Assembly (NCBI RefSeq): GCF_024343735.1
Contig: NZ_RJUE01000059.1
Span: 62,001-126,000, forward strand
Reading direction: 5' to 3'
Source of the DNA: Lacihabitans sp. CCS-44
GTDB taxonomy: Bacteria; Bacteroidota; Bacteroidia; Cytophagales; Spirosomataceae
DNA length: 64,000 bases
The first letter of the stretch is position 1, and each line of letters opens with the position of its first letter. A model generated the notes under the pieces. It was not told the DNA's origin. It ran no database searches and saw nothing but the letters and a program-made list of their open reading frames with translations. Positions 25,496 to 34,851 of this stretch are shown piece after piece. Position numbers and translations under genes: made by a program.

Positions 25496-25966
25496 TTAAT
25501 TAAGGTTGCGATAGAAAACCTTTTTTTTCAAAACCAATTCAAAACCCACTTCACTATTTTCAACTTCTATTGACCGAAAATCATATTCATTTTTTAAAAC
25601 AAAATCATCAATACTTGCATATCCGCCTTTTAACGTTAACAAAATAGATTGACTAGCAGAATTAAATCTCCAAGTGCAGGCGTCAACGTCTAAGTCTAAA
25701 AAATCTACGCCCAAGCAAGCTTCCACATCTTCACTAGATTGGTAGTCATATTCTATCCGCCCATTTGTTCTAAAAACCCAAATCATGGTATTGAGTGTAA
25801 CTTTATCTTTGGCATATGGTATAAATCTTATAGATTCTGACTTCTCTGCCTTTTCAGTAACTAAAATCCATTTCTTGTTTATCACATTAGTTTTAAAATC
25901 TTGTGCTTGAGACACAAAAGATATCAAAAACACCATGACAGTAAATATAGAACGGCAATTCATCAA
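25496..25966 (-). CDS. Small secreted protein, lipocalin-like
   Basis: A 156-residue protein with signal peptide about 1-21 (FVSQAQ). The mature part is predicted beta-rich with a KWILVTEKAEKSESIRF start and a WRFNSASQSILL strand pattern resembling lipocalin-like domains that are frequent in Bacteroidota. It has three Cys residues. Tightly packed between the LolC/E permease and the M1 peptidase genes (gaps 3 and 8 bases). No function is recognised. Confidence 0.75.
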   Translation of the reverse strand: MMNCRSIFTVMVFLISFVSQAQDFKTNVINKKWILVTEKAEKSESIRFIPYAKDKVTLNTMIWVFRTNGRIEYDYQSSEDVEACLGVDFLDLDVDACTWRFNSASQSILLTLKGGYASIDDFVLKNEYDFRSIEVENSEVGFELVLKKKVFYRNLN

Positions 25967-25969
25967 GTA

Positions 25970-27190
25970 TTAGCTTTTTTGGTTTAACATAAATTTCTGT
26001 GCTTTTGTTGCAGGAAGCAACGACGCTAGAAATGTTATCAGAAATATTCCAAGCACAGAAAAAACAATGTCAGAAAGTATAATTTTTACTGGATAGGCAT
26101 CTACTGTAGCATATTGCATTCCTAATGAAATAACTCCAAAATGCATTTGAATGAAGCATATTCCTAGTCCCAGCACTAAACCTAGGCAAACACCTATGAA
26201 AGAAATCAGAAAACCTTCTGCTAAAAAGATGGTCTTCACTAAGCTTTGACCAGCCCCAATGGATGACAGTGTCTGAATATCATCTTTTTTGTCAATTACG
26301 AGCATACTCAATGCATAAAAAATATTAAAAGAGGCTATTCCGATTATAAAAAACAAAGCCACAAATATGAATAATTTCTCTATTTTGATAGCTTTTAGCA
26401 AGGAATCATTTTGCTCATCACGATCTTTTATTTGTAGATTTGCTCCTAAAATCTTCGCAATTTTATTTTTTATTGATGCTACCTCATAACCTGGCATTAT
26501 AGTAATTTCCAAACTCGTCCGTTTTCCGGGAGCATCTATCAATTGCTCTACAGTTGCAAGAGGCAAATAAACATAATTATCATATTGCTGCTCCAAAGCA
26601 AATACGCCAGACACTTCAACATTTACTTGGTTAATATTTTCTTCGGGATTCAACACATTAAGTTTTTGATTTCTAGGATATAGAATACCCAAAGGACTGA
26701 GATAATCTTCGACGCTCAAGTCCAGAACGGAGTAAACACCACCACCAATATAGGCCACAGGTCTTTCTCCGTTATAAATAGACATTTTACCTTCAATCAG
26801 AGACTTCTTCATTTCTACATTTTTTGTAAACGTGCTATCTACACCCTTCAGCACTACTATCATTTGGGCATCTTTACTCCTGGCCAAAGCCTTGTCTTGA
26901 TACACCTCCATAGTATATGCCACACCGTCCACATTATTGATTTTTTTAATAAGCCCCTTCGTAGGGTAAAAACCTTTCTTGAGTGTTGATGTGACCTTTA
27001 GATCCGGATCAAATGCCTTAAAAATTTGCCTATTGAGATCTTCAAGGCCATTAAAAACCGAAAGAATGATAATGAGCGAGGTAAGGCCAAGTGCAATACC
27101 CAGCATGGAAATGATAGAAATAAAGTTTATAAAACTTCTCTTTTTTTTTGAAAGAAAATACTTCTTGGCAACAAAAAAAGGCAGATTCAT
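25970..27190 (-). CDS. LolC/LolE-type lipoprotein-releasing ABC permease
   Basis: A 406-residue FtsX-family membrane protein. The N-terminal motif FVAKKYFLSKKKRSFINFIS followed by a membrane helix (about 22-48, GIALGLTSLIIILSVFNGLE) is the LolC/LolE signature, then comes a large periplasmic domain (about 50-265) and three C-terminal membrane segments in the FtsX domain. It would extract lipoproteins from the inner membrane for transport to the outer membrane; the partner ATPase LolD is not nearby. It follows rbfA by 2 bases, a pairing common in this phylum. Confidence 0.9.
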   Translation of the reverse strand: MNLPFFVAKKYFLSKKKRSFINFISIISMLGIALGLTSLIIILSVFNGLEDLNRQIFKAFDPDLKVTSTLKKGFYPTKGLIKKINNVDGVAYTMEVYQDKALARSKDAQMIVVLKGVDSTFTKNVEMKKSLIEGKMSIYNGERPVAYIGGGVYSVLDLSVEDYLSPLGILYPRNQKLNVLNPEENINQVNVEVSGVFALEQQYDNYVYLPLATVEQLIDAPGKRTSLEITIMPGYEVASIKNKIAKILGANLQIKDRDEQNDSLLKAIKIEKLFIFVALFFIIGIASFNIFYALSMLVIDKKDDIQTLSSIGAGQSLVKTIFLAEGFLISFIGVCLGLVLGLGICFIQMHFGVISLGMQYATVDAYPVKIILSDIVFSVLGIFLITFLASLLPATKAQKFMLNQKS

Positions 27191-27192
27191 TC

Positions 27193-27570
27193 TTATTCTG
27201 AGGTTTCGTCTTCTTCAGCAGGTGGAATGTGGATATTGGCAAACAATTCTTCTATTTTCTGAGCATACTCAGCTGTATCATCTATAAAAAAACTAAAATT
27301 TGGAATTATCCTAAGTTGATTTTTAGCTTTTTGACCAAACAGACCTCTTATTTTTTTTGTGCTTTCTTTTATGTTTTGCAGTATTTCTTCGCGATTATCA
27401 GTTTTCAAAAAACTCAAATAAACACGGCCAACACTGAGATCAGGAGAAAGTTTAACATCTGTGATCGTAACGAAATTTCCTGCAAAAAGCGACTTAAAGT
27501 CTCTTTGGAAAATCTCGCCTAAATCTTTTTGAATCAACCTACCTACCTGCTTTTGTCTTTTACTTTCCAT
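27193..27570 (-). CDS. rbfA: Ribosome-binding factor A
   Basis: A 125-residue KH-type RNA-binding protein needed for 30S subunit maturation and 16S rRNA 5'-end processing. The N-terminus MESKRQKQVGRLIQKDLGEI and the central VYLSFL and LRIIPNFSFFIDDT segments are typical of RbfA. Length fits the family. It is the first gene of a five-gene minus-strand operon ending with the radical SAM gene at 22011. Confidence 0.95.
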   Translation of the reverse strand: MESKRQKQVGRLIQKDLGEIFQRDFKSLFAGNFVTITDVKLSPDLSVGRVYLSFLKTDNREEILQNIKESTKKIRGLFGQKAKNQLRIIPNFSFFIDDTAEYAQKIEELFANIHIPPAEEDETSE

Positions 27571-27670
27571 TTCTCAATTTAAAAATCTGGATGTTAGATG
27601 CCAAAAACGATTCAGCATTTATTCTAAACCTATTCTCCACCAGAATTATTTTACAAATATCAGGCTTATT

Positions 27671-27703
27671 TTTGGTTTATCCGTAAACGAAATGATATTT
27701 TTG
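27671..27703 (+). promoter_or_regulatory. Promoter of the DUF6427-like gene
   Basis: TTTG (27671-27674), 21-base spacer, TATTTTTG (27696-27703). The predicted transcription start near 27710 leaves a leader of about 20 bases before the TTG start codon at 27731, with no ATG available, which supports that unusual start. Confidence 0.55.
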
Positions 27704-27730
27704 CACCTTATTATTTAAAAATACAAGGCT

Positions 27731-29134
27731 TTGCTAACGTTTTTCAGAATTAACTCCATCTTTCAGGTTATTACCCTTCTAGCATTGCTTTTGGGTATAA
27801 AAATGATTTATATAGGCAGCAAATTGCCCTTACTTACCTATGAGTTGGAGTGGATGCTTGTTGGAGAAAAGCTTAATGAAGGACTTAAACTCTACAGCGA
27901 AGTTTTAACACAAGTTGGACCGCTTTCTAGCTTCATTTACCAAATGGTAGACCTTTGGGCAGGAAAAAACCAATTCGTTTACGAAACCATTGCAACGATT
28001 GTAATCTTCTTTCAAACTTTATATTTTGTTTTCATAGCAAATAGAAGAAACCTATTCAATGAGAAAAATTATATCCCAGGGCTGATATTTCTTACATTAA
28101 TGAACGCCTCTTTTGATTTCATGAAACTTTCTCCTGCCTTAATGGCAAACACATTTGTTCTGATGTCTTTAAATTCCACTTTAAGGCAAATTGAAAAAAG
28201 AGAAGGCGTAGGTGATGATGTTTTTGAGAGTGGGTTATTTTTAGGTATAGCAACACTTTTTCACTTGCCCAGTTTTATCCTTATCGTTTGGGCAGTTTTA
28301 GTATTATTTCTCTATACAGGTATTAACTTGAGACAAACGTTTATGGTCATTTTGGCATATCTCATGCCTATATTTTTTATGTATTTGTATTTTTATTTTA
28401 ATGACCAAGCGGATTACTTTACCAATATTTGGCTATTTAATCTCAACTCCACTTTCGATATATCACTTTTAAGTTTCAGAGATATTCTTATAGCATTGGT
28501 TTTACCTATGACTGTAGGGCTTTTCGGAATAATCAGGGTTTTGAGAGGTCACAGATACAACAGTTTCCAAAATAGGTCTCATCAGTTGATTATCATTAGT
28601 TCGTTTTTCTCATTGGCGGCTTTTCTTATCTCAGGTCAATATGTACCCTCGAATCTAATTTATATGATTGTTCCATTGTCATTTTTTTGTGCAGGCTTTT
28701 TTATTCATGCCAAAAAAATGCTAATTCCTGAAGTTCTTTTTATGCTGTTTTTTGTAACGATTTTGTTTGTATCCGTAACAGGAGCAAAGTCTGTAATGGG
28801 ATACCAACTCAATGCCCTCTCGAATTTTAAAGTAGAAGAACCCGACCTAGCTCCCCAATATCAAGGGAAGCGAATCTTCGTAACAGGACAGCATATAGAT
28901 GCCTACATGACCAATAGCATGGCCACTGGATATCTAAGCTGGAGCCTTGCCCAAGCCGATTTTAAAAATCCAAATAATTATATGAGCCTTTCTAATATTT
29001 ACAATAATTTTAGAAAAGACATGCCAGATGTTATAATTGACGGTGAAAATGTGATCCCCGCAATTTTCGAAAACATACCTGAACTAGGAGCCAAATACAA
29101 AAGCACAGAAAAGGGGGTTTATGTAAGGAATTAA
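27731..29134 (+). CDS. Polytopic membrane protein, DUF6427-like
   Basis: A 467-residue protein with about eleven to twelve hydrophobic segments spread over residues 10-350 and a soluble C-terminal domain of about 110 residues (FKVEEPDLAPQYQGKRIF to the end). The layout matches a membrane protein family restricted to Bacteroidota and seen near T9SS or gliding loci, but no function is established. The start is TTG, because a stop lies five codons upstream and no ATG is in range. The stop overlaps that of the convergent gene at 29131 by 4 bases. Confidence 0.7.
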   Translation: MLTFFRINSIFQVITLLALLLGIKMIYIGSKLPLLTYELEWMLVGEKLNEGLKLYSEVLTQVGPLSSFIYQMVDLWAGKNQFVYETIATIVIFFQTLYFVFIANRRNLFNEKNYIPGLIFLTLMNASFDFMKLSPALMANTFVLMSLNSTLRQIEKREGVGDDVFESGLFLGIATLFHLPSFILIVWAVLVLFLYTGINLRQTFMVILAYLMPIFFMYLYFYFNDQADYFTNIWLFNLNSTFDISLLSFRDILIALVLPMTVGLFGIIRVLRGHRYNSFQNRSHQLIIISSFFSLAAFLISGQYVPSNLIYMIVPLSFFCAGFFIHAKKMLIPEVLFMLFFVTILFVSVTGAKSVMGYQLNALSNFKVEEPDLAPQYQGKRIFVTGQHIDAYMTNSMATGYLSWSLAQADFKNPNNYMSLSNIYNNFRKDMPDVIIDGENVIPAIFENIPELGAKYKSTEKGVYVRN

Positions 29135-29817
29135 TCTTGCATAGTCCAGATTTCTTTGATGAGATCTCCCTTTGAGCTTTTGCCAGAATGTGTCCATTCT
29201 TTACCGTTTACAGCAGCCTCAAAACTTAACTCCGCCCCTACTCTGTTGTTATCCCTTGAAAAGAACTCAATTTTTTCGGTATATTTTTCATTTACTAGCG
29301 TATATCTCCCCCCACCCGTTCCTGAGAATTCACGCGTTTGTGTATTTATGGCAAACCACTGAAAGTAGCCACCAGACATAATCTTCAAGGTTTTTCTTGG
29401 GCCAGGTTTCATTTCTGTCATTTCACCTTTTTCATTGGCTCTTGCAGCTATTCTCCAAAGTCCAGAAAGGGCATTTTCCTTTGCAAAATCAAGTTTTTGA
29501 AATTTCTTGTCATTAAATTCCAGAGTTTTTTTCTTGAGACTTATATTATACGATTGTGAAGAATTCACAACAGCAGGATTCTGAGAATGAAACTCAATCT
29601 CCATAAAAGCCTCATTGGTAGCCCCTATGGTATATTCTCCACCCCATGATTCTATGAACTTTTTACCACCTAAATCGTACACATTGACGGTCAGATAAGT
29701 ATCTGTGGCTATGATAGTGGTAGTAGTTTCCTTGTCGGTATTTTGCCATGCCCCTTTGAGCGATTGGGCCTTCAGAGAAGTATTGACTAACAAAAACAAT
29801 ACAAATAGGTATCTCAT
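29131..29817 (-). CDS. Secreted protein with two lipocalin-like repeats
   Basis: A 228-residue protein from ATG 29817; a longer frame begins at 29871 but the shorter start gives a clean signal peptide (MRYLFVLFLLVNTSLKAQ). The mature protein consists of two similar halves of about 100 residues, each with a GxW start (SLKGAWQN; SGLWRIA), a strand-rich middle and a GGxYT motif (GGEYTIG; GGRYTLV). This suggests a duplicated lipocalin/avidin-like barrel. Ligand unknown. Convergent with the DUF6427-like gene. Confidence 0.7.
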   Translation of the reverse strand: MRYLFVLFLLVNTSLKAQSLKGAWQNTDKETTTTIIATDTYLTVNVYDLGGKKFIESWGGEYTIGATNEAFMEIEFHSQNPAVVNSSQSYNISLKKKTLEFNDKKFQKLDFAKENALSGLWRIAARANEKGEMTEMKPGPRKTLKIMSGGYFQWFAINTQTREFSGTGGGRYTLVNEKYTEKIEFFSRDNNRVGAELSFEAAVNGKEWTHSGKSSKGDLIKEIWTMQD

Positions 29818-29930
29818 TGAAATATTAGATTTATGTAATTTTAAAGGATCTAACGTGAATCTTGCACGCATTAATATGACAAAAATGCAAAATATTAATT
29901 AAAATAAAGGCCAATTTGAAACATAAGTAA

Positions 29931-29938
29931 TATTTTTG
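29931..29938 (+). promoter_or_regulatory. -7 promoter box of glgE
   Basis: TATTTTTG, a perfect TAnnTTTG match, 20 bases before the ATG. A TTTG at 29915-29918 is only 12 bases upstream, shorter than usual, so the -33 assignment is open. Confidence 0.4.
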
Positions 29939-29958
29939 AGCGACAAAATAATACACCT

Positions 29959-31932
29959 ATGACAAAAAATAAAATAATGCTTCCAATTGATGGCAAAACC
30001 CGAGCAGTTATTGAAAACATTAAACCCGAATTAAACGCCGGCAAATACCCAACCAAGACTGTGATCGGGCATAAAGTGAACGTTTCAGCAGATATATTGA
30101 TAGATGGACATGATTATCTTGGACAGAGACTTTGGACCAAACATCAAACCGACAAAAACTGGAATGAGAGCCAAATGTTTGGCCAGGGAAATGATAGATT
30201 TGGAGGTGAGTTTTTGGTAGAAAAAATAGGATTTTACAGTTTCAAAATAGAAGCTTGGGTAGATCATTTTGCTACTTGGCAGCACGAAGTTGACGAAAAA
30301 ATAAAAGCTGGACTTATCCTCGAAGTGGAATTATTGGTTGGTCTCGAGTTTTTGAATACTATATTAAAAGTAGCCAAAGGCACTGATAAAGAAGCGATTA
30401 AAAAAGCAATTTCGGCTTTTAAATCGTCCTCTCAATATGAAGAAGCCATTTGGATTTGTAGAAGCGAGCAAATTCACCAATGGATAGAAAAATACCCCAT
30501 CAAAGAAAACGTGTGCTGGTCAGAGGAAAGAAAAGTCTTTGCTGACCGAAAAGAAGCGGAGTTTTCAGCATGGTACTCTATATTTCCACGCTCGGCTGCA
30601 AGAGCAGAGGGCGAACATGGGACATTTAAAGACGTAGAAAAACTTTTGCCACGTATTCAAGAATTGGGTTTTGACGTGCTGTATTTACCACCTGTGCATC
30701 CAATTGGTACTACTTTCAGAAAAGGCAAAAATAATTCGACCGAATGCTTGCCCGGAGAACCTGGCGTACCTTATGGAATCGGTTCCTCAGAAGGAGGACA
30801 TACTGCAATACACTCAGAATTAGGCACTTTAGAGGAGTTCAAACATCTGGTAGAAGAATGCAAAAAATATGATATGGAACTGGCCATGGACTTGGCCATT
30901 CAATGTTCGCCCGACCATCCGTGGGTGGCTGAGCACCCCGACTGGTTCAAAATTCTACCAGACGGAACAATAAAATATGCTGAAAATCCACCTAAGAAAT
31001 ACCAAGATATTTACCCTATAAATTTTGAAAGTGATGACTGGCAAAACCTTTGGATATCGTTAAAAAGTGTAATATTTACTTGGGCAGAATGGGGGGTAAA
31101 AATTATAAGAGTGGACAATCCACACACGAAATCTTTCGGTTTTTGGGAGTGGGTAATTGCCGAAACTCGTGAGGTTTACCCCGAAATGATTTTCTTGTCA
31201 GAGGCATTTACGAAACCAAAAGTAATGCAACAGCTAGCAAAAGTTGGTTTTACGCAGTCATACACGTACTATACGTGGCGAAATTCGAAAGCCGAACTGA
31301 TAGAATATATGACTGAGTTGACCAAATCTGACATGAAAGACTATTTCCGACCAAATTTCTGGCCAAATACACACGATATCAATCCATATATTTTACAAAC
31401 TGGGCATGAGCCATTGTTTTTGATAAAATACTTTATGGCTGCGACATTATCAAGTAATTATGGCGTTTTCGGGCCAGGTTATGAGTATTTGTATCATGAC
31501 GCCAACACCCCAAAAGAAGAATATAAAAACTCAGAAAAGTATGAGATAAAATATTGGGATTGGGAAAAGCGAAACAAAATAACCCACATTTATACGGAGG
31601 TAAACCGTATAAGAAAACAAAATTCGGCCCTACAACACACCAATAACATAGAATTTTGTGAGATTTCTAACGATAATATGTTGGCCTATATAAAAACCCA
31701 TGAAAACGGAAACAGGCTGCTTTTGGTCGTAAATCTCGAAGGTTACCATACGCAATCGGGTATTTTAAACCTTCCATTGCACAAACTAGACAAACACGAA
31801 ACAGAGTATTATTTGGTTCATGACCTCATTACAGGTGCGAAATACACTTGGCAAGGTGCCAACAATTTTGTTTCCCTAGATCCTAACATTTTGCCTTTTC
31901 ACCTATTCAGAATTGAAGACATTCACCATTAA
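29959..31932 (+). CDS. glgE: Alpha-1,4-glucan:maltose-1-phosphate maltosyltransferase
   Basis: A 657-residue GH13_3 enzyme, the usual length for GlgE. It adds maltose from maltose-1-phosphate to alpha-1,4-glucans. Motifs: LYLPPVHPIG in the barrel start, nucleophile Asp386 in IIRVDNPHTKSFG, general acid Glu415 in FLSEAFTKP, and third carboxylate Asp473 in FWPNTHDINPYIL. The N-terminal 200 residues form the DUF3416-like domain. No treS-pep2, glgB or other partner of the pathway is in the window. Three bases after its stop begins a lipoprotein gene that may be in the same transcript. Confidence 0.95.
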   Translation: MTKNKIMLPIDGKTRAVIENIKPELNAGKYPTKTVIGHKVNVSADILIDGHDYLGQRLWTKHQTDKNWNESQMFGQGNDRFGGEFLVEKIGFYSFKIEAWVDHFATWQHEVDEKIKAGLILEVELLVGLEFLNTILKVAKGTDKEAIKKAISAFKSSSQYEEAIWICRSEQIHQWIEKYPIKENVCWSEERKVFADRKEAEFSAWYSIFPRSAARAEGEHGTFKDVEKLLPRIQELGFDVLYLPPVHPIGTTFRKGKNNSTECLPGEPGVPYGIGSSEGGHTAIHSELGTLEEFKHLVEECKKYDMELAMDLAIQCSPDHPWVAEHPDWFKILPDGTIKYAENPPKKYQDIYPINFESDDWQNLWISLKSVIFTWAEWGVKIIRVDNPHTKSFGFWEWVIAETREVYPEMIFLSEAFTKPKVMQQLAKVGFTQSYTYYTWRNSKAELIEYMTELTKSDMKDYFRPNFWPNTHDINPYILQTGHEPLFLIKYFMAATLSSNYGVFGPGYEYLYHDANTPKEEYKNSEKYEIKYWDWEKRNKITHIYTEVNRIRKQNSALQHTNNIEFCEISNDNMLAYIKTHENGNRLLLVVNLEGYHTQSGILNLPLHKLDKHETEYYLVHDLITGAKYTWQGANNFVSLDPNILPFHLFRIEDIHH

Positions 31933-31935
31933 TAA

Positions 31936-32475
31936 ATGCCAAAGATAATCCTTTTAATACCCTTACTGTTACTATCTTGTAATCAAGAAAAAGAACTTTT
32001 AAACAAGAAATACTTTGATTTAAAAGAATTCTCTGAGTCTCTAATTCTCAGCCTAGAAAACCAAAAACCAGAGGTACTTAAGACTTGGCAAATCGGTAAG
32101 CAAAAAGAAACCAAAACTACTAAAGATATTGAATGGACAAAGGAATTGAGCCTTTTTGTTGAAGCTGATTTAAATAAAAGTGCTTTTGTGAATAGCTATG
32201 AAATATTTGAAAATAAGGGAATTATCAGTTATAAACTCAAAAAATCGGAATCTTTACCTGTCAAAAAGATGACCATTGAAAAATTGAAAGAAAAAGATTC
32301 TAAAGAAATTTCGGTAGAAATTAGCACTTCCAACTATCTTTTTAAGAATGCCTCTGAAATTAAAATGAAAATAAAAAACGGAAAACTACAAGCGTATTCC
32401 GTTTTTAGCATTCAAAAGCTTTTTCTCTCAAAACCCGACACCAGTTTTGTAGAAGGTCAATTAGTAGGCTTATAA
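31936..32475 (+). CDS. Lipoprotein of unknown function
   Basis: A 179-residue product with a short signal (MPKIILLIPLLLLSC, Cys15 as lipid site), then a Lys/Glu-rich helical region and a beta-rich C-terminal half with an ISYKLKKS and AYSVFSIQKLFLS pattern. No domain recognised. It follows glgE by three bases and overlaps the convergent SDR gene by 6 bases at the 3' end. The proximity to glgE suggests co-transcription, but no link to glucan metabolism is visible in the sequence. Confidence 0.7.
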   Translation: MPKIILLIPLLLLSCNQEKELLNKKYFDLKEFSESLILSLENQKPEVLKTWQIGKQKETKTTKDIEWTKELSLFVEADLNKSAFVNSYEIFENKGIISYKLKKSESLPVKKMTIEKLKEKDSKEISVEISTSNYLFKNASEIKMKIKNGKLQAYSVFSIQKLFLSKPDTSFVEGQLVGL

Positions 32476-33306
32476 ATAAGGTTTTATCATTTTCATAGAA
32501 ATTTCCCAAAGTTGCTCTTGGGCCACAAGGTCTTGGCTTTCAAGCGATGAATACGAAATCTGGCATCGTTTATAATATCCGCCATTTGACAGTTTTTCGC
32601 TTGATTGAGTGGCCAAATAAACACTTGTTTCTGCCCCCTGTTCGGGTGTTATCAAAAAAGGCATTTTATTGAAATATTTCAAAAAGCCACCATTATTTGC
32701 TCCAAAACCTGACTTCACCACACCTGGATGAATGGCAAAAGACAGTAAACCTTTATCCCCATATTTGTTAGCCAAAGCCTTCGTAAACAGGATGTTCATC
32801 AATTTTGTAGCTCCGTATTGTTTCCAAGTACTAAATTTTTTCTCGGCGTTAAGATTTCCAACACTAAACTTCCCAATTCTGTGGGCTTCAGACGATAAGT
32901 TGATAACACGGGCAGCATCAGATTTTAGCAAATTGTCAAGCAAAATTTGCGTCAATAGAAAATGAGCCAAATGATTCACTTGAAAACCAACCTCGAAACC
33001 GTCCATAGTTTTTTCAAACTTAGAAAAAACACCTCCTGCATTGTTAATGAGGATATCTATTTGGGGATATCTCATTTTAATTTCCTCAGCAGCGGATTTT
33101 ACAGAATTCAGATCTTCTAAATCTCCAGCAAAGACATCCACCTTCCCATTCGGAAAAGTTATCAAAATCTCTTTTTTAACTGATTCAGCTTTTTGAGTAT
33201 CTCTAGCCAAAAGAATCACTGTAGTTCCGAAAGTAACAAGTTTTTCAACTGTCGCTTTTCCGATACCAGAAGTACCACCCGTAATTACTGCAATTTTGTT
33301 GTTCAA
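32470..33306 (-). CDS. Short-chain dehydrogenase/reductase
   Basis: A 278-residue NAD(P)-binding oxidoreductase. TGGTSGIG cofactor motif 9-16, NNAG 88-91, catalytic Ser139 and the Tyr164-x3-Lys168 pair (QYGATKLMN). The arginine-containing ILLARD after the second strand favours NADPH. The LSSEAHRIG segment and substrate loop resemble the retinol-dehydrogenase/WW-oxidoreductase-like branch. Substrate unknown. Monocistronic, between a lipoprotein gene and the GH109-like gene. Confidence 0.9.
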   Translation of the reverse strand: MNNKIAVITGGTSGIGKATVEKLVTFGTTVILLARDTQKAESVKKEILITFPNGKVDVFAGDLEDLNSVKSAAEEIKMRYPQIDILINNAGGVFSKFEKTMDGFEVGFQVNHLAHFLLTQILLDNLLKSDAARVINLSSEAHRIGKFSVGNLNAEKKFSTWKQYGATKLMNILFTKALANKYGDKGLLSFAIHPGVVKSGFGANNGGFLKYFNKMPFLITPEQGAETSVYLATQSSEKLSNGGYYKRCQISYSSLESQDLVAQEQLWEISMKMIKPYL

Positions 33307-33363
33307 ATGATAAAGTGTTATTTCTCCTACAACCTAAAAACAATCAAAATAATTTATTCAAAA

Positions 33364-34704
33364 TCAATAATTCTCAGTTAAACCGAAAATCCTTTTGTTC
33401 GTTTTCCATTTGCCTCGGGTAAAATCCGGGATTTCAACGGGCGAACTTCCACGAGCTATGGAAAGTTCTGACAATGGACTAATGGCACTCCAAGCCGCTG
33501 CGTCATAAACGTCAATTGGTGGAGCAACCTTGTTTTTTACCGACTCAATAAAAGCCCGCAGCACAAAAAAATCTATTCCACCATGGCCTGCCTTTTCGGC
33601 TGTTTGAGCGTGGGTTTTCCAAACTGGGTGATCATGTTCCTCCTGATAGGGCTTAAACGGCTCCCAAGCATGGGCCTTCGGACTTTTGCCCTGAAGGTAG
33701 ATAGATTTGTTATCGTCCATCCAGATGCCCTCCGTACCTTGAGCCCTAAAACCCAACGAGTAAGGTCTTGGTGAGTTACAGTCGTGTATGATGACTATGT
33801 TCTCTCCGTTTTCACACTGAATTGTGGTAGTCACCACATCGCCCAACTTAAATTTGACCTTGGAGTTGGGATGATCAGCACCGCCTTTGTCCACAATATG
33901 TTTGTGCAAACCCCTGGCCTTGGTAGCAGTGGAAGTCAGATAATTGAATTTATTACCTCTATTAATATCCAGCCAGTGAGCTACCGGACCAAGACCATGT
34001 GTTGGATAAATGTCCCCATTTCTATCGATAGAATGTTGCGTACGCCATTTAGCTTCTGATATTGCTTTTTCTCCAAACTCCACACCTCCACCATAAAAGT
34101 TTTTCCCATCGTTAAATTTGACTTCCCTGAGGTCGTGTTGGTATCCGCAATGTGCATAAAGCATTTCACCGAACATTCCTTTGCGTATCATGTTCAACAC
34201 CGACATTACATCTCTGCGGTAGCACACGTTTTCCAGAATCATACAATGCGACCCCGTTTTTTCATAAGTATCCACCAAATCCCAAGATTCTTGCAAGGTA
34301 ACAGTGGCCGAGACTTCCACAGCTGTATATTTTCCGGCCTTCATCGACTCCACACTCATAGGTACGTGCCATTCCCATGGGGTGGCTATAACCACTCCGT
34401 CAATGTCATCGCGTTTGAGCATATTTATAAAATCATTGTCATTCTTTCCGTACACCGCTGGGTCTTTCCTATTGGCTTTCTGTGTAATGGCCAAGGTACG
34501 TTTGATGGCATCTGGATCAATATCACAAATAGCGGTTATTTCTACATCGTCTCTATAAATGGCTTGTTCAACATGGTTTCTTCCTCTTAGACCCACTCCG
34601 ATAAAAGCTAGTTTTACTTTTTTATCCTTCTGAGCCGCATTGACATTTAGAAAAGGAATGGCAGATGTGGCTAGGCTAGTTGTCAGAAAATTTCTACGAT
34701 CCAT
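33364..34704 (-). CDS. Gfo/Idh/MocA family protein, GH109 (alpha-N-acetylgalactosaminidase-like)
   Basis: A 446-residue protein with a Tat-like N-terminus (MDRRNFLTTSLATSAIPFL), a dinucleotide-binding motif FIGVGLRGRNH (about 34-44), an ENVCYRRD segment near 158-165 and YPTHGLGPVAHW (233-244). These and the HDCNSPRPYSLGFRAQGTEG stretch are characteristic of the NAD-dependent GH109 glycosidases such as Elizabethkingia NagA. It would act in the periplasm on terminal alpha-linked N-acetylgalactosamine. No glycan utilisation genes are next to it. Substrate specificity is inferred from the family. Confidence 0.85.
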   Translation of the reverse strand: MDRRNFLTTSLATSAIPFLNVNAAQKDKKVKLAFIGVGLRGRNHVEQAIYRDDVEITAICDIDPDAIKRTLAITQKANRKDPAVYGKNDNDFINMLKRDDIDGVVIATPWEWHVPMSVESMKAGKYTAVEVSATVTLQESWDLVDTYEKTGSHCMILENVCYRRDVMSVLNMIRKGMFGEMLYAHCGYQHDLREVKFNDGKNFYGGGVEFGEKAISEAKWRTQHSIDRNGDIYPTHGLGPVAHWLDINRGNKFNYLTSTATKARGLHKHIVDKGGADHPNSKVKFKLGDVVTTTIQCENGENIVIIHDCNSPRPYSLGFRAQGTEGIWMDDNKSIYLQGKSPKAHAWEPFKPYQEEHDHPVWKTHAQTAEKAGHGGIDFFVLRAFIESVKNKVAPPIDVYDAAAWSAISPLSELSIARGSSPVEIPDFTRGKWKTNKRIFGLTENY

Positions 34705-34851
34705 ATAATTATTAATTTTTTTTACTAATGTAATATTTTTTTTTATTTGAACAATATTAAACTTTCATTCGTTAGACAAATATCAAAACCAGCCAGTCCG
34801 TTTTTGATTGTGTAGTACACAGACTTTGTACAAGACTAAAAAAACCTTATT

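Noticed and set aside
34705-34851. Separate small gene between the GH109 and queD genes
   Set aside because: The gap is AT-rich, with no frame of useful length and no ribosome-binding site; only promoter-like boxes are seen.
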